Positions 31,993 to 40,702 are shown, numbered from the stretch's first letter. The stretch: DNA of 47,685 nt from Pseudomonadota bacterium (GCA_021805275.1 JAJZFQ010000255.1:1-47685); one strand, 5' to 3'. Made by a program: numbers and translations. The notes: generated by a model from the letters alone, not told the origin.

Positions 31993-32916
31993 ATGAGCGG
32001 AACACTGACGGTGGTCGGCACCGGAATCACTGCGGTCAGCCAACTCACGCGCGAAGCCGAGTACTGCCTCTACACCGCCGAGAAGGTCTTCTATCTGGTG
32101 ACCGATCCGCACACCGAGGCGTTCGTGAGGCGACTTAACCGGTCGGCCGAATGCCTCAAGCCGCACTACGAGCACGGCACCGGCAAGCCGCGCCTGTGGG
32201 CCTACCAGGACATGGTGGAGGCCATCCTGCGGCCTGTACGTGCCGGCCGGCGCGTGTGCGCGGCCTTCTACGGTCATCCCGGGGTGTTCGTGTACCCCTC
32301 GCACGAGTCGATCGTGCGGGCGCGCACGGAGGGCTACCAGGCAAAGATGCTGCCCGGGGTGTCCGCCGAGGACATGATGTTCGCCGACCTGGGCTTCGAT
32401 CCGGCGCTGCCGGGTCTGCAGACCTACGAGGCGACGGGCTTCATGCTGTTCAAACCCACGATCGATGCGCGCATCCCGCTGGTGTTGTGGCAGATCGGAG
32501 TGGTCGGGCTGCTCACCCCGGAGCCGGCGCCCCGCCGGGAGAATCTCCAGGCCCTCGTCGACACTCTGCTGCAGACCTATCCGTCCGATCACGAGGTCGT
32601 CCTCTACCAGGCGTCCGCGTACGACAACGTCGCCCCGGTGCTGCATGTCGCGGCGCTGGGCCGGCTGGCCGAGCAGGACATCAACGCACTCAGCACGCTG
32701 TACCTTCCGCCCTGCCGCACCGCGCAGCCTGACGCCGCCAGCGCCGCGCTCCTCGGCGTGCGCGTGGAAGACCTGTCCATCTCGCAGCGCGCGGGCGCGG
32801 CGCGTATTCCGGGCAAGGCCTACGGCATCAGTCACCCCGAGCGACACGGCTGGGTGACAGGCCGCAGCGCGCATGAAGCATCGTTGCCGGCGCCGCTGAC
32901 GCCGCATGCGGCGTGA
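31993..32916 (+). CDS. Borosin-type peptide alpha-N-methyltransferase (SonM/OphMA-like)
   Basis: A 307-residue enzyme of the tetrapyrrole-methylase fold. The SAM site begins TLTVVGTGI; EKVFYLVTDPHTE, AAFYGHPGVFVYPSH, KMLPGVSAEDMMFADLGFDP and LVLWQIGVVG are the blocks typical of borosin enzymes, which methylate backbone amides of a ribosomal peptide iteratively. R67 and Y71 (PRLWAYQDM) have the spacing of the catalytic Arg/Tyr pair in OphMA. Cobalamin or siroheme methylases (CbiF, CysG) lack these blocks. The fungal enzymes carry their substrate at the C-terminus; this one ends at HEASLPAPLTPHAA, so the substrate must be a separate peptide, as in Shewanella SonA/SonM. GAGG lies 5 bases before the ATG. 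The nearest candidate substrate starts 115 bases downstream. Confidence 0.88.
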   Translation: MSGTLTVVGTGITAVSQLTREAEYCLYTAEKVFYLVTDPHTEAFVRRLNRSAECLKPHYEHGTGKPRLWAYQDMVEAILRPVRAGRRVCAAFYGHPGVFVYPSHESIVRARTEGYQAKMLPGVSAEDMMFADLGFDPALPGLQTYEATGFMLFKPTIDARIPLVLWQIGVVGLLTPEPAPRRENLQALVDTLLQTYPSDHEVVLYQASAYDNVAPVLHVAALGRLAEQDINALSTLYLPPCRTAQPDAASAALLGVRVEDLSISQRAGAARIPGKAYGISHPERHGWVTGRSAHEASLPAPLTPHAA

Positions 32917-33031
32917 GACAGCCATGGCCGCCTGCCCCCACCATCCCCCGCTACCGGCCTGTCGCCCCAAACACACCGACCGCTGCCGGACCGACCCTCC
33001 CCCTGCTCCCCCACTCGAGGACACTCAACCC

Positions 33032-33178
33032 ATGAACACCCGAGAACCGATCAACAGCCTCCAGCTCGGCCACAGCGGCCGCCTCGTCCTGCCGCTCACC
33101 TCCGGCGCTCAGCCGGCGCGCGCCAACGAGTTGACCGTCTGGCCGGGAACCTCGATCACGGTTGTGCTCGTGGCGTAG
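33032..33178 (+). CDS. Candidate split-borosin precursor peptide
   Basis: A 48-residue ORF directly after the methyltransferase on the same strand. The leader-like first 33 residues (MNTREPINSLQLGHSGRLVL and a small Ala/Pro-rich part) precede a strongly hydrophobic end, LTVWPGTSITVVLVA. Val/Leu/Ile/Thr/Gly-rich ends are the sort of core that borosin enzymes N-methylate. The ATG at 33032 has GAGG 11 bases upstream; the same frame is open back to 32906 with a Cys/Pro-rich extension (PHHPPLPACRPKHTDRC) that looks like non-coding sequence. It does not show the helical LigA-like leader of SonA, so the pairing is an inference from position and core chemistry. No second copy was seen nearby. Confidence 0.6.
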   Translation: MNTREPINSLQLGHSGRLVLPLTSGAQPARANELTVWPGTSITVVLVA

Positions 33179-33190
33179 CGCACAGGGCGC

Positions 33191-33233
33191 ACGGCGCGCA
33201 CACCGGCGGGACGGCCGAGTCTTCGCGCGCCGT
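33191..33233 (+). terminator. Hairpin after the candidate precursor gene
   Basis: Perfect 9-bp arms ACGGCGCGC (33191-33199) and GCGCGCCGT (33225-33233) around a 25-base loop, 12 bases after the stop. There is no T-tract, so it is a weak terminator candidate or an mRNA-end stabiliser. Confidence 0.35.
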
Positions 33234-33426
33234 GACGCGCGCCTCACCTCACGCCCGAACGGCCGTCGGGCTGGCCGGTGACGGGCGCGGGCTGCTCGAG
33301 CGCGAGCGCTTGCGCACCCGGCAATGCCCGGTGCATGCTCATGGCAGACCGAGATGGCGCACCGCACCGACTCGTCGGTGGCGGACCTGCGCCGAGCTGC
33401 ATGATGCACTGAGAAAGGGACCGCTC

Positions 33427-34179
33427 ATGACCCGCACACTGGCCGTTGGCCTCGCATTGCTCCTGACGCTCTGCGGCTGCGACGCTGCGCATGCGCAGCC
33501 GGCCGCGGCCGCCACGACGAGCGCGCAGGCTGGAACGTTCGGCGCTCCGGGCGGCGCTGCGCTGTTGCCGCACAGCCGCCTCTGGACGCCCGGGACCAAT
33601 TTCACGGTGCTCTCGCCCGCTGAACCCACCGGCGCACCGCCGGGCAAGGTGCAGGTGTTGGAGGTATTCTGGCTTGGCTGTCCGGTGTGCTACGCCTTCG
33701 AGCCGTACGTACGCGCGTGGCGCAAGAGCCTGCCCCCGTACGTGCAGTTCGTGCGGGTTCCGGTGATGTGGGACAGCCTGCGCGAGGCGCATGCGCGGCT
33801 CTTCTATACGCTGGAGGCGCTCGGTCGCGCCGACCTCATCGGAACGGCCTTCGACACGCTGCACCGCCTGCAGCAGCAGGACGGCACGGAGACGGTGATG
33901 TTCAGCAAGGTCCCGGGCCAGAATCTCGCGCTGCAGGAGGCCTTCGCCGAGCGCCACGGCATCACCGCCTCGGCGTTCGCGGCGGCCTACCATTCGTTCG
34001 ACGTGCAGATCCAGCTGCAGAAGGCTAAGCAGATCATGCACACCTATGAGATCGACGCCACACCGACGCTCATCGTCGACGGCCGCTACCGCACCGGTCC
34101 GCCGCAGGCCGGCGGGTTCCCACAGCTGATCTCGCTGATCAACTTTCTGGCGAAATGGGATCACGATCATCCGCACTAG
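33427..34179 (+). CDS. DsbA-like exported thiol:disulfide oxidoreductase with a CPVC active site
   Basis: A 250-residue exported protein. The signal region LAVGLALLLTLCGCDAAHA offers both a lipobox and a signal-peptidase I site. The thioredoxin-fold domain has EVFWLGCPVCYAFEPYVRAW as active site, so the usual CPHC of DsbA is CPVC, which should shift redox potential. The cis-proline region is IDATPTLIVDGRYRTGP. The frame is open upstream, but AAAGGGA six bases before the ATG at 33427 supports this start. It lies 250 bases after the candidate borosin precursor on the same strand; whether it belongs to that locus is unclear. Confidence 0.85.
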   Translation: MTRTLAVGLALLLTLCGCDAAHAQPAAAATTSAQAGTFGAPGGAALLPHSRLWTPGTNFTVLSPAEPTGAPPGKVQVLEVFWLGCPVCYAFEPYVRAWRKSLPPYVQFVRVPVMWDSLREAHARLFYTLEALGRADLIGTAFDTLHRLQQQDGTETVMFSKVPGQNLALQEAFAERHGITASAFAAAYHSFDVQIQLQKAKQIMHTYEIDATPTLIVDGRYRTGPPQAGGFPQLISLINFLAKWDHDHPH

Positions 34180-34385
34180 GGCCGGTCCAGGCACAGCCAG
34201 GCCACTGCCAGCGGCGCGCGGCTGCCGCCCGGTTGCAGCGGTGATGCCCAAACCAGCCCGCCGCGCCTAAAAAGTGCTATCCGCGCCACATTTTGCACAG
34301 GACGCAGTGGCGAAACCCCCGGCGCACGGCTGAAATCCCGGCAGGCGCACCCGCCCTGGATCCGGCCGGCGCCAAGGGAAGTTGC

Positions 34386-34958
34386 ATGGTTGCCACCACC
34401 GTCTTCGTCGTGATCCTCGCCCTGCTGTTCGGCTACGCCGTGACGCTCTACAACGGCCTGATCCGCGCGCGCAACGAGGTGAATCTCACTTGGTCGAACA
34501 TCGACGTGCTGCTCGTGCAGCGGCACGACGAGCTGCCGAAGCTGGTCGATGTCTGCAAGCGCTACATGCAGCACGAGCAGCAGACTCTGGAGCAGGTGAT
34601 TCGCGCCCGGGCTGGCGTCGAGTCCGCCCGGGGGGCCAACAACGTCGCGGCGCTGAGCACCGCAGAGGGCGCGCTGCGCAGTGGACTTGCCAACCTGTTC
34701 GCGCTCGCCGAGCGTTACCCGGACCTCAAGGCGAACGAGATGTTCCGCACGCTGCAGGGTCGCATCAGCGCTCTTGAGACGGCCATCGCGGACCGGCGCG
34801 AGATGTACAACGATGCGGTCACCGCGCTCAACGTGCGCATCGAGACATTCCCGGACGCGGTGATGGCCGGCCTGTGTCATTTCCAGCAAGCCAGCACCCT
34901 GAAGTTCAGCGCGGCGCAGACCGCCGACGTCGATCTGGGGCTCGCCTTCGGCAAATGA
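34386..34958 (+). CDS. lemA: LemA-family protein
   Basis: A 190-residue LemA-type protein: one N-terminal membrane helix (TVFVVILALLFGYAVTLYNG) followed by a helical bundle with the family motif NGLIRARNEVNLTWSNIDVL and ETFPDAVMAG-type C-terminal block. LemA proteins are widespread and of unclear function; they are often encoded with TPM-domain or GIDE-like membrane proteins. AAGGGA precedes the ATG. The stop overlaps the next start (ATGA), so the two proteins are probably made together. Confidence 0.88.
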   Translation: MVATTVFVVILALLFGYAVTLYNGLIRARNEVNLTWSNIDVLLVQRHDELPKLVDVCKRYMQHEQQTLEQVIRARAGVESARGANNVAALSTAEGALRSGLANLFALAERYPDLKANEMFRTLQGRISALETAIADRREMYNDAVTALNVRIETFPDAVMAGLCHFQQASTLKFSAAQTADVDLGLAFGK

Positions 34959-35981
34959 GTCCACCCGGGCCGTCACAGCCGGGGTTCTGGCTGCTCGCCG
35001 CGATGGGCGCGGCGGCAACACTGTACAGCGGCTGGCAGTTCTTGCGCCTCGTGCGCCGGGACCGCTTTGCCGCCGACACCCCGCTCGCGAAGATCCGCTC
35101 CGCCGCGCAGGGCTATGTCCACCTGGAGGGCTCCCTGGCGCCCTCGCCCGAGGACGGCGAGCTCATCGCGCCCCTCACCCGTCGGCGCTGCGTCTGGTGG
35201 GATTACCAGGTCGAGCAGCGCAGTGCCGCCGCGGGACGGGGGGAGCAGCTGGGGCGTCCGCGAACGGGCCACGAGTGTCAGCCCCTTCGTGCTCCGGGAT
35301 GCCGATGGGGAGTGTCTCGTCGGTCCGGTCGGTGCCGACATCACCCCGACGACGCACAACGTGTGGCACGGCTCGGCGCCCCTGCCGGACACACCGCCGA
35401 CCGCCTCGGTCCAGACGCTCGGCTCCGCCGAGCTGCCGTACCGCTACACGGAGCGACTCCTGACGAGCGGCGCACGGGTGACCGTCCTCGGGGATCTGCG
35501 CTCGCACTCGGACGTCGAGTCGATCGACGAGGACGTCCGCACCACGCTGACGGAGTGGAAGCGGCACCCCGCCGAGCTGCTCCAGCGCTTCGATCGCAAC
35601 CACGACGGCAAGCTCGACATGGCGGAGTGGGAAGCGGCCCGCAGCGCGGCCCGGGCGCAGGTTCAGGCCCATGCCGGCACGCCCGGGTCCCGCCGCAGCG
35701 TCGTCGGCCAGCCGACCCACGGGCAGCCTTTCCTGATCGCCCCGTTCGATGGCATCCAGCTCGTGCGTCGGACCAAGCGAATCGCAGCTCTGGCCTTCGC
35801 CGTCACCCTTGTACTGGCCGGCCTCACCGCCTGGTGCGTGCAACAGGCCGAGGCCAGCGGTGCCTCGCCGGCCGCCGGCACGGCGATATTCCGAGCGTCG
35901 AACTCGTCCGCTGGCGCGCCCCGGCGAGGCGCTCAGGCCCCACCGCCACCGCTCCCGGCAGCGCACCGTGCCGCGCAATGA
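34955..35981 (+). pseudogene. GIDE/MAPL-like membrane protein gene with a frameshift in a G6 run
   Basis: The start overlaps lemA (ATGA). The first part encodes one membrane helix (FWLLAAMGAAATLYSGWQFL) and the start of a GIDE-like domain (LEGSLAPSPEDGELIAPLTR, CVWWDYQVEQ). The reading frame then fails at the G6 tract 35238-35243: removing one G restores GGSSWGVRERATSVSPFVLR and a continuous frame to 35981. The second part continues the domain, adds an EF-hand-like calcium loop (FDRNHDGKLDMAEWEAA) and ends with a second membrane helix (ALAFAVTLVLAGLTAWCVQ). Either a real recent frameshift, slippage-controlled expression, or a homopolymer sequencing error. Confidence 0.75.
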
Positions 35982-36114
35982 TCTGCCTCGGCACCGGCGT
36001 TTGGGGTACAGTCAGTGGGCCTCGCGGATCTCGGCCCCGCCGCGCGCGCGAGTGCCGCTCGTGACCTGAACTGCACCTTCACTGCAGGGGCCCCACCGCA
36101 ACGCCGGAGCACCC

Positions 36115-36291
36115 ATGGCGCGAACGAATTACCAGCAGGCCCGCCGCCAGAAGGAAGTCGCCCGCAAAGCCCGTCAGCTCGAGAAGCAGCAACGCCGCAC
36201 GGAGCGCCCCGCTGTCGACGGGCAGCCGCCTGCATCCGATCCGGATGCCCCCGCACCGACCGAGTCTTCGACTCCGCACAGCGGAACATGA
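36115..36291 (+). CDS. Small basic conserved protein
   Basis: A 58-residue protein: MARTNYQQARRQKEVARKAR, then a charged helix (QLEKQQRRTERP) and an acidic, Pro-rich tail. Short proteins with this opening are common hypothetical genes in proteobacteria; function unknown. It is a likely single helix that could bind RNA or the ribosome, but this is only a guess from charge. The stop overlaps the next gene's ATG by 4 bases. Confidence 0.65.
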   Translation: MARTNYQQARRQKEVARKARQLEKQQRRTERPAVDGQPPASDPDAPAPTESSTPHSGT

Positions 36292-36692
36292 AATTTACTC
36301 GCAGTTCCAGCGCGGAGGCCCCCGCGGATCGCTCCCTTCAGCTGCGCCGCGACCGGGCCGCAGCACCCGTTCTGCGCACGCTGTTCCCGGCACTTGCTCA
36401 GCTGCAGCTCGAACTGTGCTTCGAGGCGCCGGCGGGCGTCATACCGGTGCCGCAGATGCACCGGCTGCACCCGCCTGCACGGGCGTACTTCGTGTTCCCC
36501 TGCCCCTATGCCGACTGCGACGGCCAGTTCGACATGACGGCGGCCGTCACCGCCGCCCTGCAGACCCCCTCCCTTCGAGGCGAGGGTCAGTTGTCGTGCG
36601 GGGGCCTACGGGCGGGCGGCGCAGACGCCAAGCGACCCTGCCGTCTGCATCTTCACTACACCGTGACGGGCACAGCCGCATCGGCCCCGTGA
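36288..36692 (+). CDS. Conserved hypothetical protein with Cys pair
   Basis: A 134-residue protein beginning at the ATG that overlaps the preceding stop. The central part is LRTLFPALAQLQLELCFEAP, then PQMHRLHPPARAYFVFPCPY and ADCDGQFD. The C-x4-C pair (CPYADC), with further Cys and His residues near the C-terminus (SCGG, RPCRLHLHY), suggests a small metal site. No named family is recalled; similar proteins are common beside the small basic protein. Function unknown. Confidence 0.65.
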   Translation: MKFTRSSSAEAPADRSLQLRRDRAAAPVLRTLFPALAQLQLELCFEAPAGVIPVPQMHRLHPPARAYFVFPCPYADCDGQFDMTAAVTAALQTPSLRGEGQLSCGGLRAGGADAKRPCRLHLHYTVTGTAASAP

Positions 36693-36700
36693 CCGGGGCG

Positions 36701-37120
36701 CTATTTGCGGCGGCTGGGCGGTGCCTCGCGGGACTCAGACTCCGGCCGGGTGAAGTCCACGATGAAGTGGTCGCCGTCGAACGCAATGACCTTGCCAAGC
36801 AGATCCGGTCGCACATGGTAGCCGACCCGCTTCACGCGGCTCGTCTGCGACGCCAGCGACCGCACGATCATACGCACCGGTCGGTCGTTGTCGCGGGCCT
36901 CCGTCAGGTGCCGTCCCAGCACCCCCAGCTCCTCGGATTTCGCCTGTACGGCCGAGAGCTTAGCTTCGTACCGCAGCACGCCCCGGGCCGGGTGGCAGAA
37001 ATGGGCCGGCAGGCAGTTGAGCACCATGGCCCCGTCGTGCGCCATCGCCGAGAGACTGTTCTGGCGGTTGCCAGGCTTGGCGCCATACCGACCGAATGCG
37101 TCGAACAACGTAAGATTCAT
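36701..37120 (-). CDS. Hypothetical protein
   Basis: A 139-residue cytoplasmic protein. The ATG at 37120 gives MNLTLFDAFGRYGAKPGNRQ; a longer frame to 37408 overlaps the divergent RRM gene's leader and is unlikely. Distinct segments are SLSAMAHDGAMVLNCLPAHF, an LRYEAKLSAVQAKSEELGVL helix and GYHVRPDLLGKVIAFDGDHF. No family is recognised. It ends close to the convergent gene at 36692, with only 8 bases between stops. Confidence 0.6.
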   Translation of the reverse strand: MNLTLFDAFGRYGAKPGNRQNSLSAMAHDGAMVLNCLPAHFCHPARGVLRYEAKLSAVQAKSEELGVLGRHLTEARDNDRPVRMIVRSLASQTSRVKRVGYHVRPDLLGKVIAFDGDHFIVDFTRPESESREAPPSRRK

Positions 37121-37449
37121 AGCGCCCCCGGGGAACGTAGCCGAACGCGATACCGGGCCACGAGACTTTCCGCGACCGGCCGGCATGGAATGCGTGTTCC
37201 GAGAGTGCGCCTTCCGGCCGCTGATCACAAGGCAACGCCCGACCCAGGACGTCAGGTCCAGCGAAAGTTCGACACCCCCGGGGAACTCGTGTAATGTATT
37301 ACTCGGCTCGTATCTTTTCGGCTTGACTGTCTCGGTCCGCAGCGCCGCCCGGCGCAATTCCGGCCTTGTCCGCCACCCTCGCAAAGCGTCCGAACCAGGA
37401 GGCAGCAAGACCTGCCCCTCTCATCGTTATCTATTGTGAGTATTCTCTA

Positions 37450-37740
37450 GTGACCAAGTTATACGTTGGAAATCTCCCGTTCACGGCGACCGAAGAGGCC
37501 GTCCATGCCCTGTTCGCGAAGCATGGAACGGTCGAGAAGGTTTCGTTGATTTCGGACCGTGACACCGGCCGGCCCCGCGGCTTCGGCTTCGTGGAGATGT
37601 CGACCTCCGATGCCTCGCGCGCCATGCAGGCGCTGAATGGCACCGATTTCGACGGGCGTGCCCTGAAGGTGAACGAAGCCCAGGAGCGTGAGCGCTCGGG
37701 CGGCGGCAATCGTGGCGGCGGCGGCGCGCGCCGCTACTGA
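37450..37740 (+). CDS. RRM-domain RNA-binding protein (cold-inducible type)
   Basis: A 96-residue protein made of one RNA recognition motif and a short Gly/Arg tail (GGGNRGGGGARRY). RNP2 is LYVGNLPF and RNP1 is RGFGFVEM. Single-RRM proteins of this kind bind single-stranded RNA and are often induced by cold in bacteria. The GTG at 37450 gives the expected MTKLYVGNL start; the frame is open upstream without a better start. The long leader could carry regulation. A strong hairpin follows 14 bases after the stop. Confidence 0.88.
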   Translation: MTKLYVGNLPFTATEEAVHALFAKHGTVEKVSLISDRDTGRPRGFGFVEMSTSDASRAMQALNGTDFDGRALKVNEAQERERSGGGNRGGGGARRY

Positions 37741-37754
37741 GACCTGTTGAGTCA

Positions 37755-37783
37755 CCACCCCTGGCTGCTGCAGCCAGGGGTGG
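37755..37783 (+). terminator. Strong hairpin after the RRM gene
   Basis: CCACCCCTGGCTGC and GCAGCCAGGGGTGG are 14-base reverse complements around a single T, folding as a 12-bp stem with a 5-base loop. No T-tract follows, so it may act with Rho or as a 3'-end stabiliser. It also separates the RRM gene from the convergent amidase. Confidence 0.65.
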
Positions 37784-37934
37784 CAGACCCCGCGAATGAG
37801 TGGCCAGGGACCAGGCCGCAAGGCCGGTGCTGTGCCACAGCTCCGGCTGACGATCTCCCCTGACCCTTTCTGACCGATCGGCCCCGCATCTGCGGCAGGA
37901 CCCCGGTGTGGGTCGCGCACCGCTGATCGCAGCG

Positions 37935-39482
37935 CTACCTCCTCGAACCTACGGCCGGCGGCGGCAGCCTGCCGAGTTCCGCCTCGAGCGCGAGGCCGAG
38001 CGTGAGAAGCCCCCGGTCGGTCCCTGACGGCCCGTCGAACTCCAGCGACACCGGCAATCCTTCGCGGGTCAGCACCAGCCCCCGGGCAGGCCCGCCGTAC
38101 TGCCCGGCGCGACGTTGCGACTCGTGGCGCTATCGAACAGCATCCGCCGACCCGCGACCTCGACAGACCTGTCTTCCTCCCGCGCCGAGGCCTCGATCGG
38201 CGGTGCCGGCACAGTCATGGCCGAGAAGACGATCGCCGCAACGCCGGTCCGCTCAAAGTACTGCCGATACATCGTCTTCAGCGCCGGCAAGTACACCTTG
38301 ACGATCTGCTCGTACTGTCCGTCCGTCAGGAAATCCGGCCGGCCCGGCTTCAACCATAGCCCGATCGTGCGAGGAATGTCCGGGCTCGCCTGCGCGATGA
38401 GCTCATCAAACGTCAGTCCCGTATGGTACTCGGTGAGGGAGCGCGTCACGGCGGGGCGGAAATCGTGGTCCGTCACCCGGTCGGTGCTTCGTGCGATGAG
38501 CTTGTGCAGCTGCGCAAGGTCTCCCTCCACGAGTTCGACGCCCGACTTGCGAAGCGTCTCGAGGGCGCCTGAGGTGATCCGCTGCGCCTGCGGATCCAGA
38601 TCCGTCCAAAAGTCCGGACGAATGACCCCGAGACGCACGCCCTTCAGGGACGGTGGGGAAGCAGCGAACGCAGTGCCGGTGAGCGCGGAATCGAACGGCA
38701 GCAGATCCTCGACCGCGCGGGCGTGCGGACCGAGCTGATCGAACAGCGGCGAGGCCGGCGCGACTCCGGAGCTCGGATATCGGCCCGTCGTCTGCCGGAA
38801 GCCGGCAATCCCGCGCAGCGCGGCCGGCACCCGGATCGAGCCCGCGGTATCCTCCGCGACCCCGAGCGGGGCCATCCGGTAAGAGATGCTCGCGGCGGTT
38901 CCGCCGCTGCCGCCGCCGGGAATCCGGCTCGGGTCGTACGGGTTGTGCACCGCGCCGTAGGCCTGGTTGTTGCTGGTGTAGTCCCGGGCGAGCTCATGCA
39001 TGTTGTTCTTGCCGAGCACGATGGCGCCCTCGGCGCGCAGGGTCGGCGCCAGCGGGGCATCCTCGCGCGGCCGAAAGTAGCGTAGCGCCGGCGTCCCGGC
39101 CGTCGTTGGGTAGTCGTGGGTATTCACGCTGTCCTTCAGCGGAATCGGCAGACCATGCAGCAGACCCAATCGCGCGCGCGCCGCGTCCAGCACGTGCTCC
39201 GGGTGCAACGTAATGAAGGCGTTAAGGCTCGCCCCCCTCAGCGCATCGAGGCGGCAGCGCGTGGGCATATTCCTCTGCCGTCACTTCCCCGCACCTCAGC
39301 GCGCCCACGGCGTGCACCCCCGTGCGTGAGGCCAGATCGCTCAGCGCCGTGGCACCGCTACCGGCCCATACTGCCGCTGCGAGCGCTCGAGTTGCCCCGA
39401 GCGTGCCCAGCGACGCACCGCTCGCCTGAGTCAGGAAACGGCGGCGAGTCAGATCAGTCTGGATCGTCGTTCGGCTCGACAT
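37935..39482 (-). pseudogene. Tat-exported amidase-signature hydrolase with two frameshifts
   Basis: The gene begins at 39482 with a twin-arginine signal (LTRRRFLTQASGASLGTLGA) and the family's N-terminus (GEVTAEEYAHAL). The frame breaks at a C6 tract (39232-39237), resuming at GASLNAFITLHPEH. The core has the Ser-Ser-Lys machinery: Lys in LPIPLKDSVN, PGGGSGGTAA, and the nucleophile Ser in AEDTAGSIRVPAA. It breaks again at a C5 tract (38079-38083), inside NVAPGSTAGLPG, and the expected end TREGLPVSLEFDGPSGTDRG continues in another frame to a TAG at 37935. Both lesions are in G/C homopolymers, so sequencing error is as likely as decay. Intact, it would be a periplasmic amide hydrolase of about 515 residues. 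Confidence 0.8.
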
Positions 39483-39786
39483 GAACGCTCCATTCTTGGC
39501 GGTGCCGCACGAGCGCCCCGGGGCGCCACGGCAGACCCGCGCCGCAGCAGCCCGATCGCGCCCCGGGCCGTTCCGCGGACAGACAATCCATACTCTCAAA
39601 CGATCGAGTCAGCGGGAACCCAATGGCTGCGAGAAGGCGAGCGACAGCGGCAAAGGTGATCATCGTCCGGATGGCGACGTCGCCGCCCCGCGCCGGTCTC
39701 GCCGCTGCGGCGCCGCTGCTGACGACCAGCGAGTCCGACTTCGGCATGACAGTGCAGATCGATCTGCGCGCCGCGCCGGGCACGGC
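39483..39786 (-). other. Intergenic region between amidase and LysR genes
   Basis: About 300 bases with no supportable gene; it should contain the amidase promoter. Open frames on both strands lack starts with ribosome binding sites and recognisable domains. Confidence 0.4.
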
Positions 39787-40680
39787 TCACTGTGCGGCGC
39801 TCTCACCGGTTAGGTGCGCGACGAGCGCCTTCTGCGCCGGTGTCGCATGGCGGTCGCGGTGACGCACCAGCGCGTATTCCCGTTGCGGCAACTCCATCGG
39901 GATCTCGGTGAGCGTTCCGGCCGCGATGGCCGAAGCCACGACGTGGCGCGAGATGATCGTCGCGCCGGCGCCTGCTTCCACGGCTTCGCGCACGGCCTCG
40001 TTGCCCGGCAGCTCGAGAAAGATGTTCAGGTCATCGAGCGTCAGACCCTCCCGCGCCGCCAGATCCTCGAGGCCTCGCCGCGTGCCCGATCCGGGCTCGC
40101 GGATCACCCAGTTGAACGCGCCCAGATCGATCCGTCCGGCGCGGTTCACGGGTCGCGGCGCCCCATCGCCAGCCACCACCAACACCATCTGATCGTGGTC
40201 GAGCCGCGTGCGGACCAGCGCCGGATGCTGCGTCGGGCCTTCAACCAGTCCGATGCTCACCTCCCCCTCGACGACGGCATTCTCGACCTCGCGGGTGTTA
40301 CGGATCACCACATTGAGCCGCAGCCGAGGATTCGCCTTATGAAACGCCGCGAGCCTGCGCGGCAGCCAGTACGTCGCAATCGTCTGGCTCGCGGCCAGCG
40401 CGATCGGGCCGGACGGGGCGCCGGCCAGATCCTGAAGGGCCGCGCGCGCCATCGACGCCCGGTCGAGCACCGCGCGTGCCTCGCGCAGGAAAACCCGTCC
40501 CGCCTCGGTGAGCTGGATCCCGCGACCGACCCGGTCGAAGAGCTTGACTTGATAGGACATCTCCAGTGTCGCGATCGCCGCCGAGGCGGCCGACTGGCTC
40601 ATATGCAGCGCCTCGGCAGCACGTGTGACATGCCCGCGCTCGGCGACTTCCACGAAGACACACAGTTGGTCCAACGTCAC
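39787..40680 (-). CDS. LysR-family transcriptional regulator, divergent from aprMBA-sat
   Basis: A 297-residue LysR-type regulator starting at GTG 40680 (VTLDQLCVFVEVAERGHVTR). The helix-turn-helix is HVTRAAEALHMSQSAASAAI, and the co-inducer domain follows (SGPIALAASQTIATYWLPRR, IREPGSGTRRGLEDLAAREG). An in-frame ATG at 40713 is possible but would place the start inside the dyad region. It is related to CbbR/CysB-like regulators and is placed to control the divergent APS-reductase operon; the co-inducer could be APS or another sulfur metabolite, by analogy with CysB-type proteins. Confidence 0.87.
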   Translation of the reverse strand: MTLDQLCVFVEVAERGHVTRAAEALHMSQSAASAAIATLEMSYQVKLFDRVGRGIQLTEAGRVFLREARAVLDRASMARAALQDLAGAPSGPIALAASQTIATYWLPRRLAAFHKANPRLRLNVVIRNTREVENAVVEGEVSIGLVEGPTQHPALVRTRLDHDQMVLVVAGDGAPRPVNRAGRIDLGAFNWVIREPGSGTRRGLEDLAAREGLTLDDLNIFLELPGNEAVREAVEAGAGATIISRHVVASAIAAGTLTEIPMELPQREYALVRHRDRHATPAQKALVAHLTGESAAQ

Positions 40681-40702
40681 GATTAATTCACCGTAACTAT
40701 GA

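Noticed and set aside
32906..33031. N-terminal extension of the candidate precursor (Cys/Pro/His-rich)
   Set aside because: Its starts lack ribosome binding sites and its composition looks like non-coding C-rich DNA, though it cannot be excluded.
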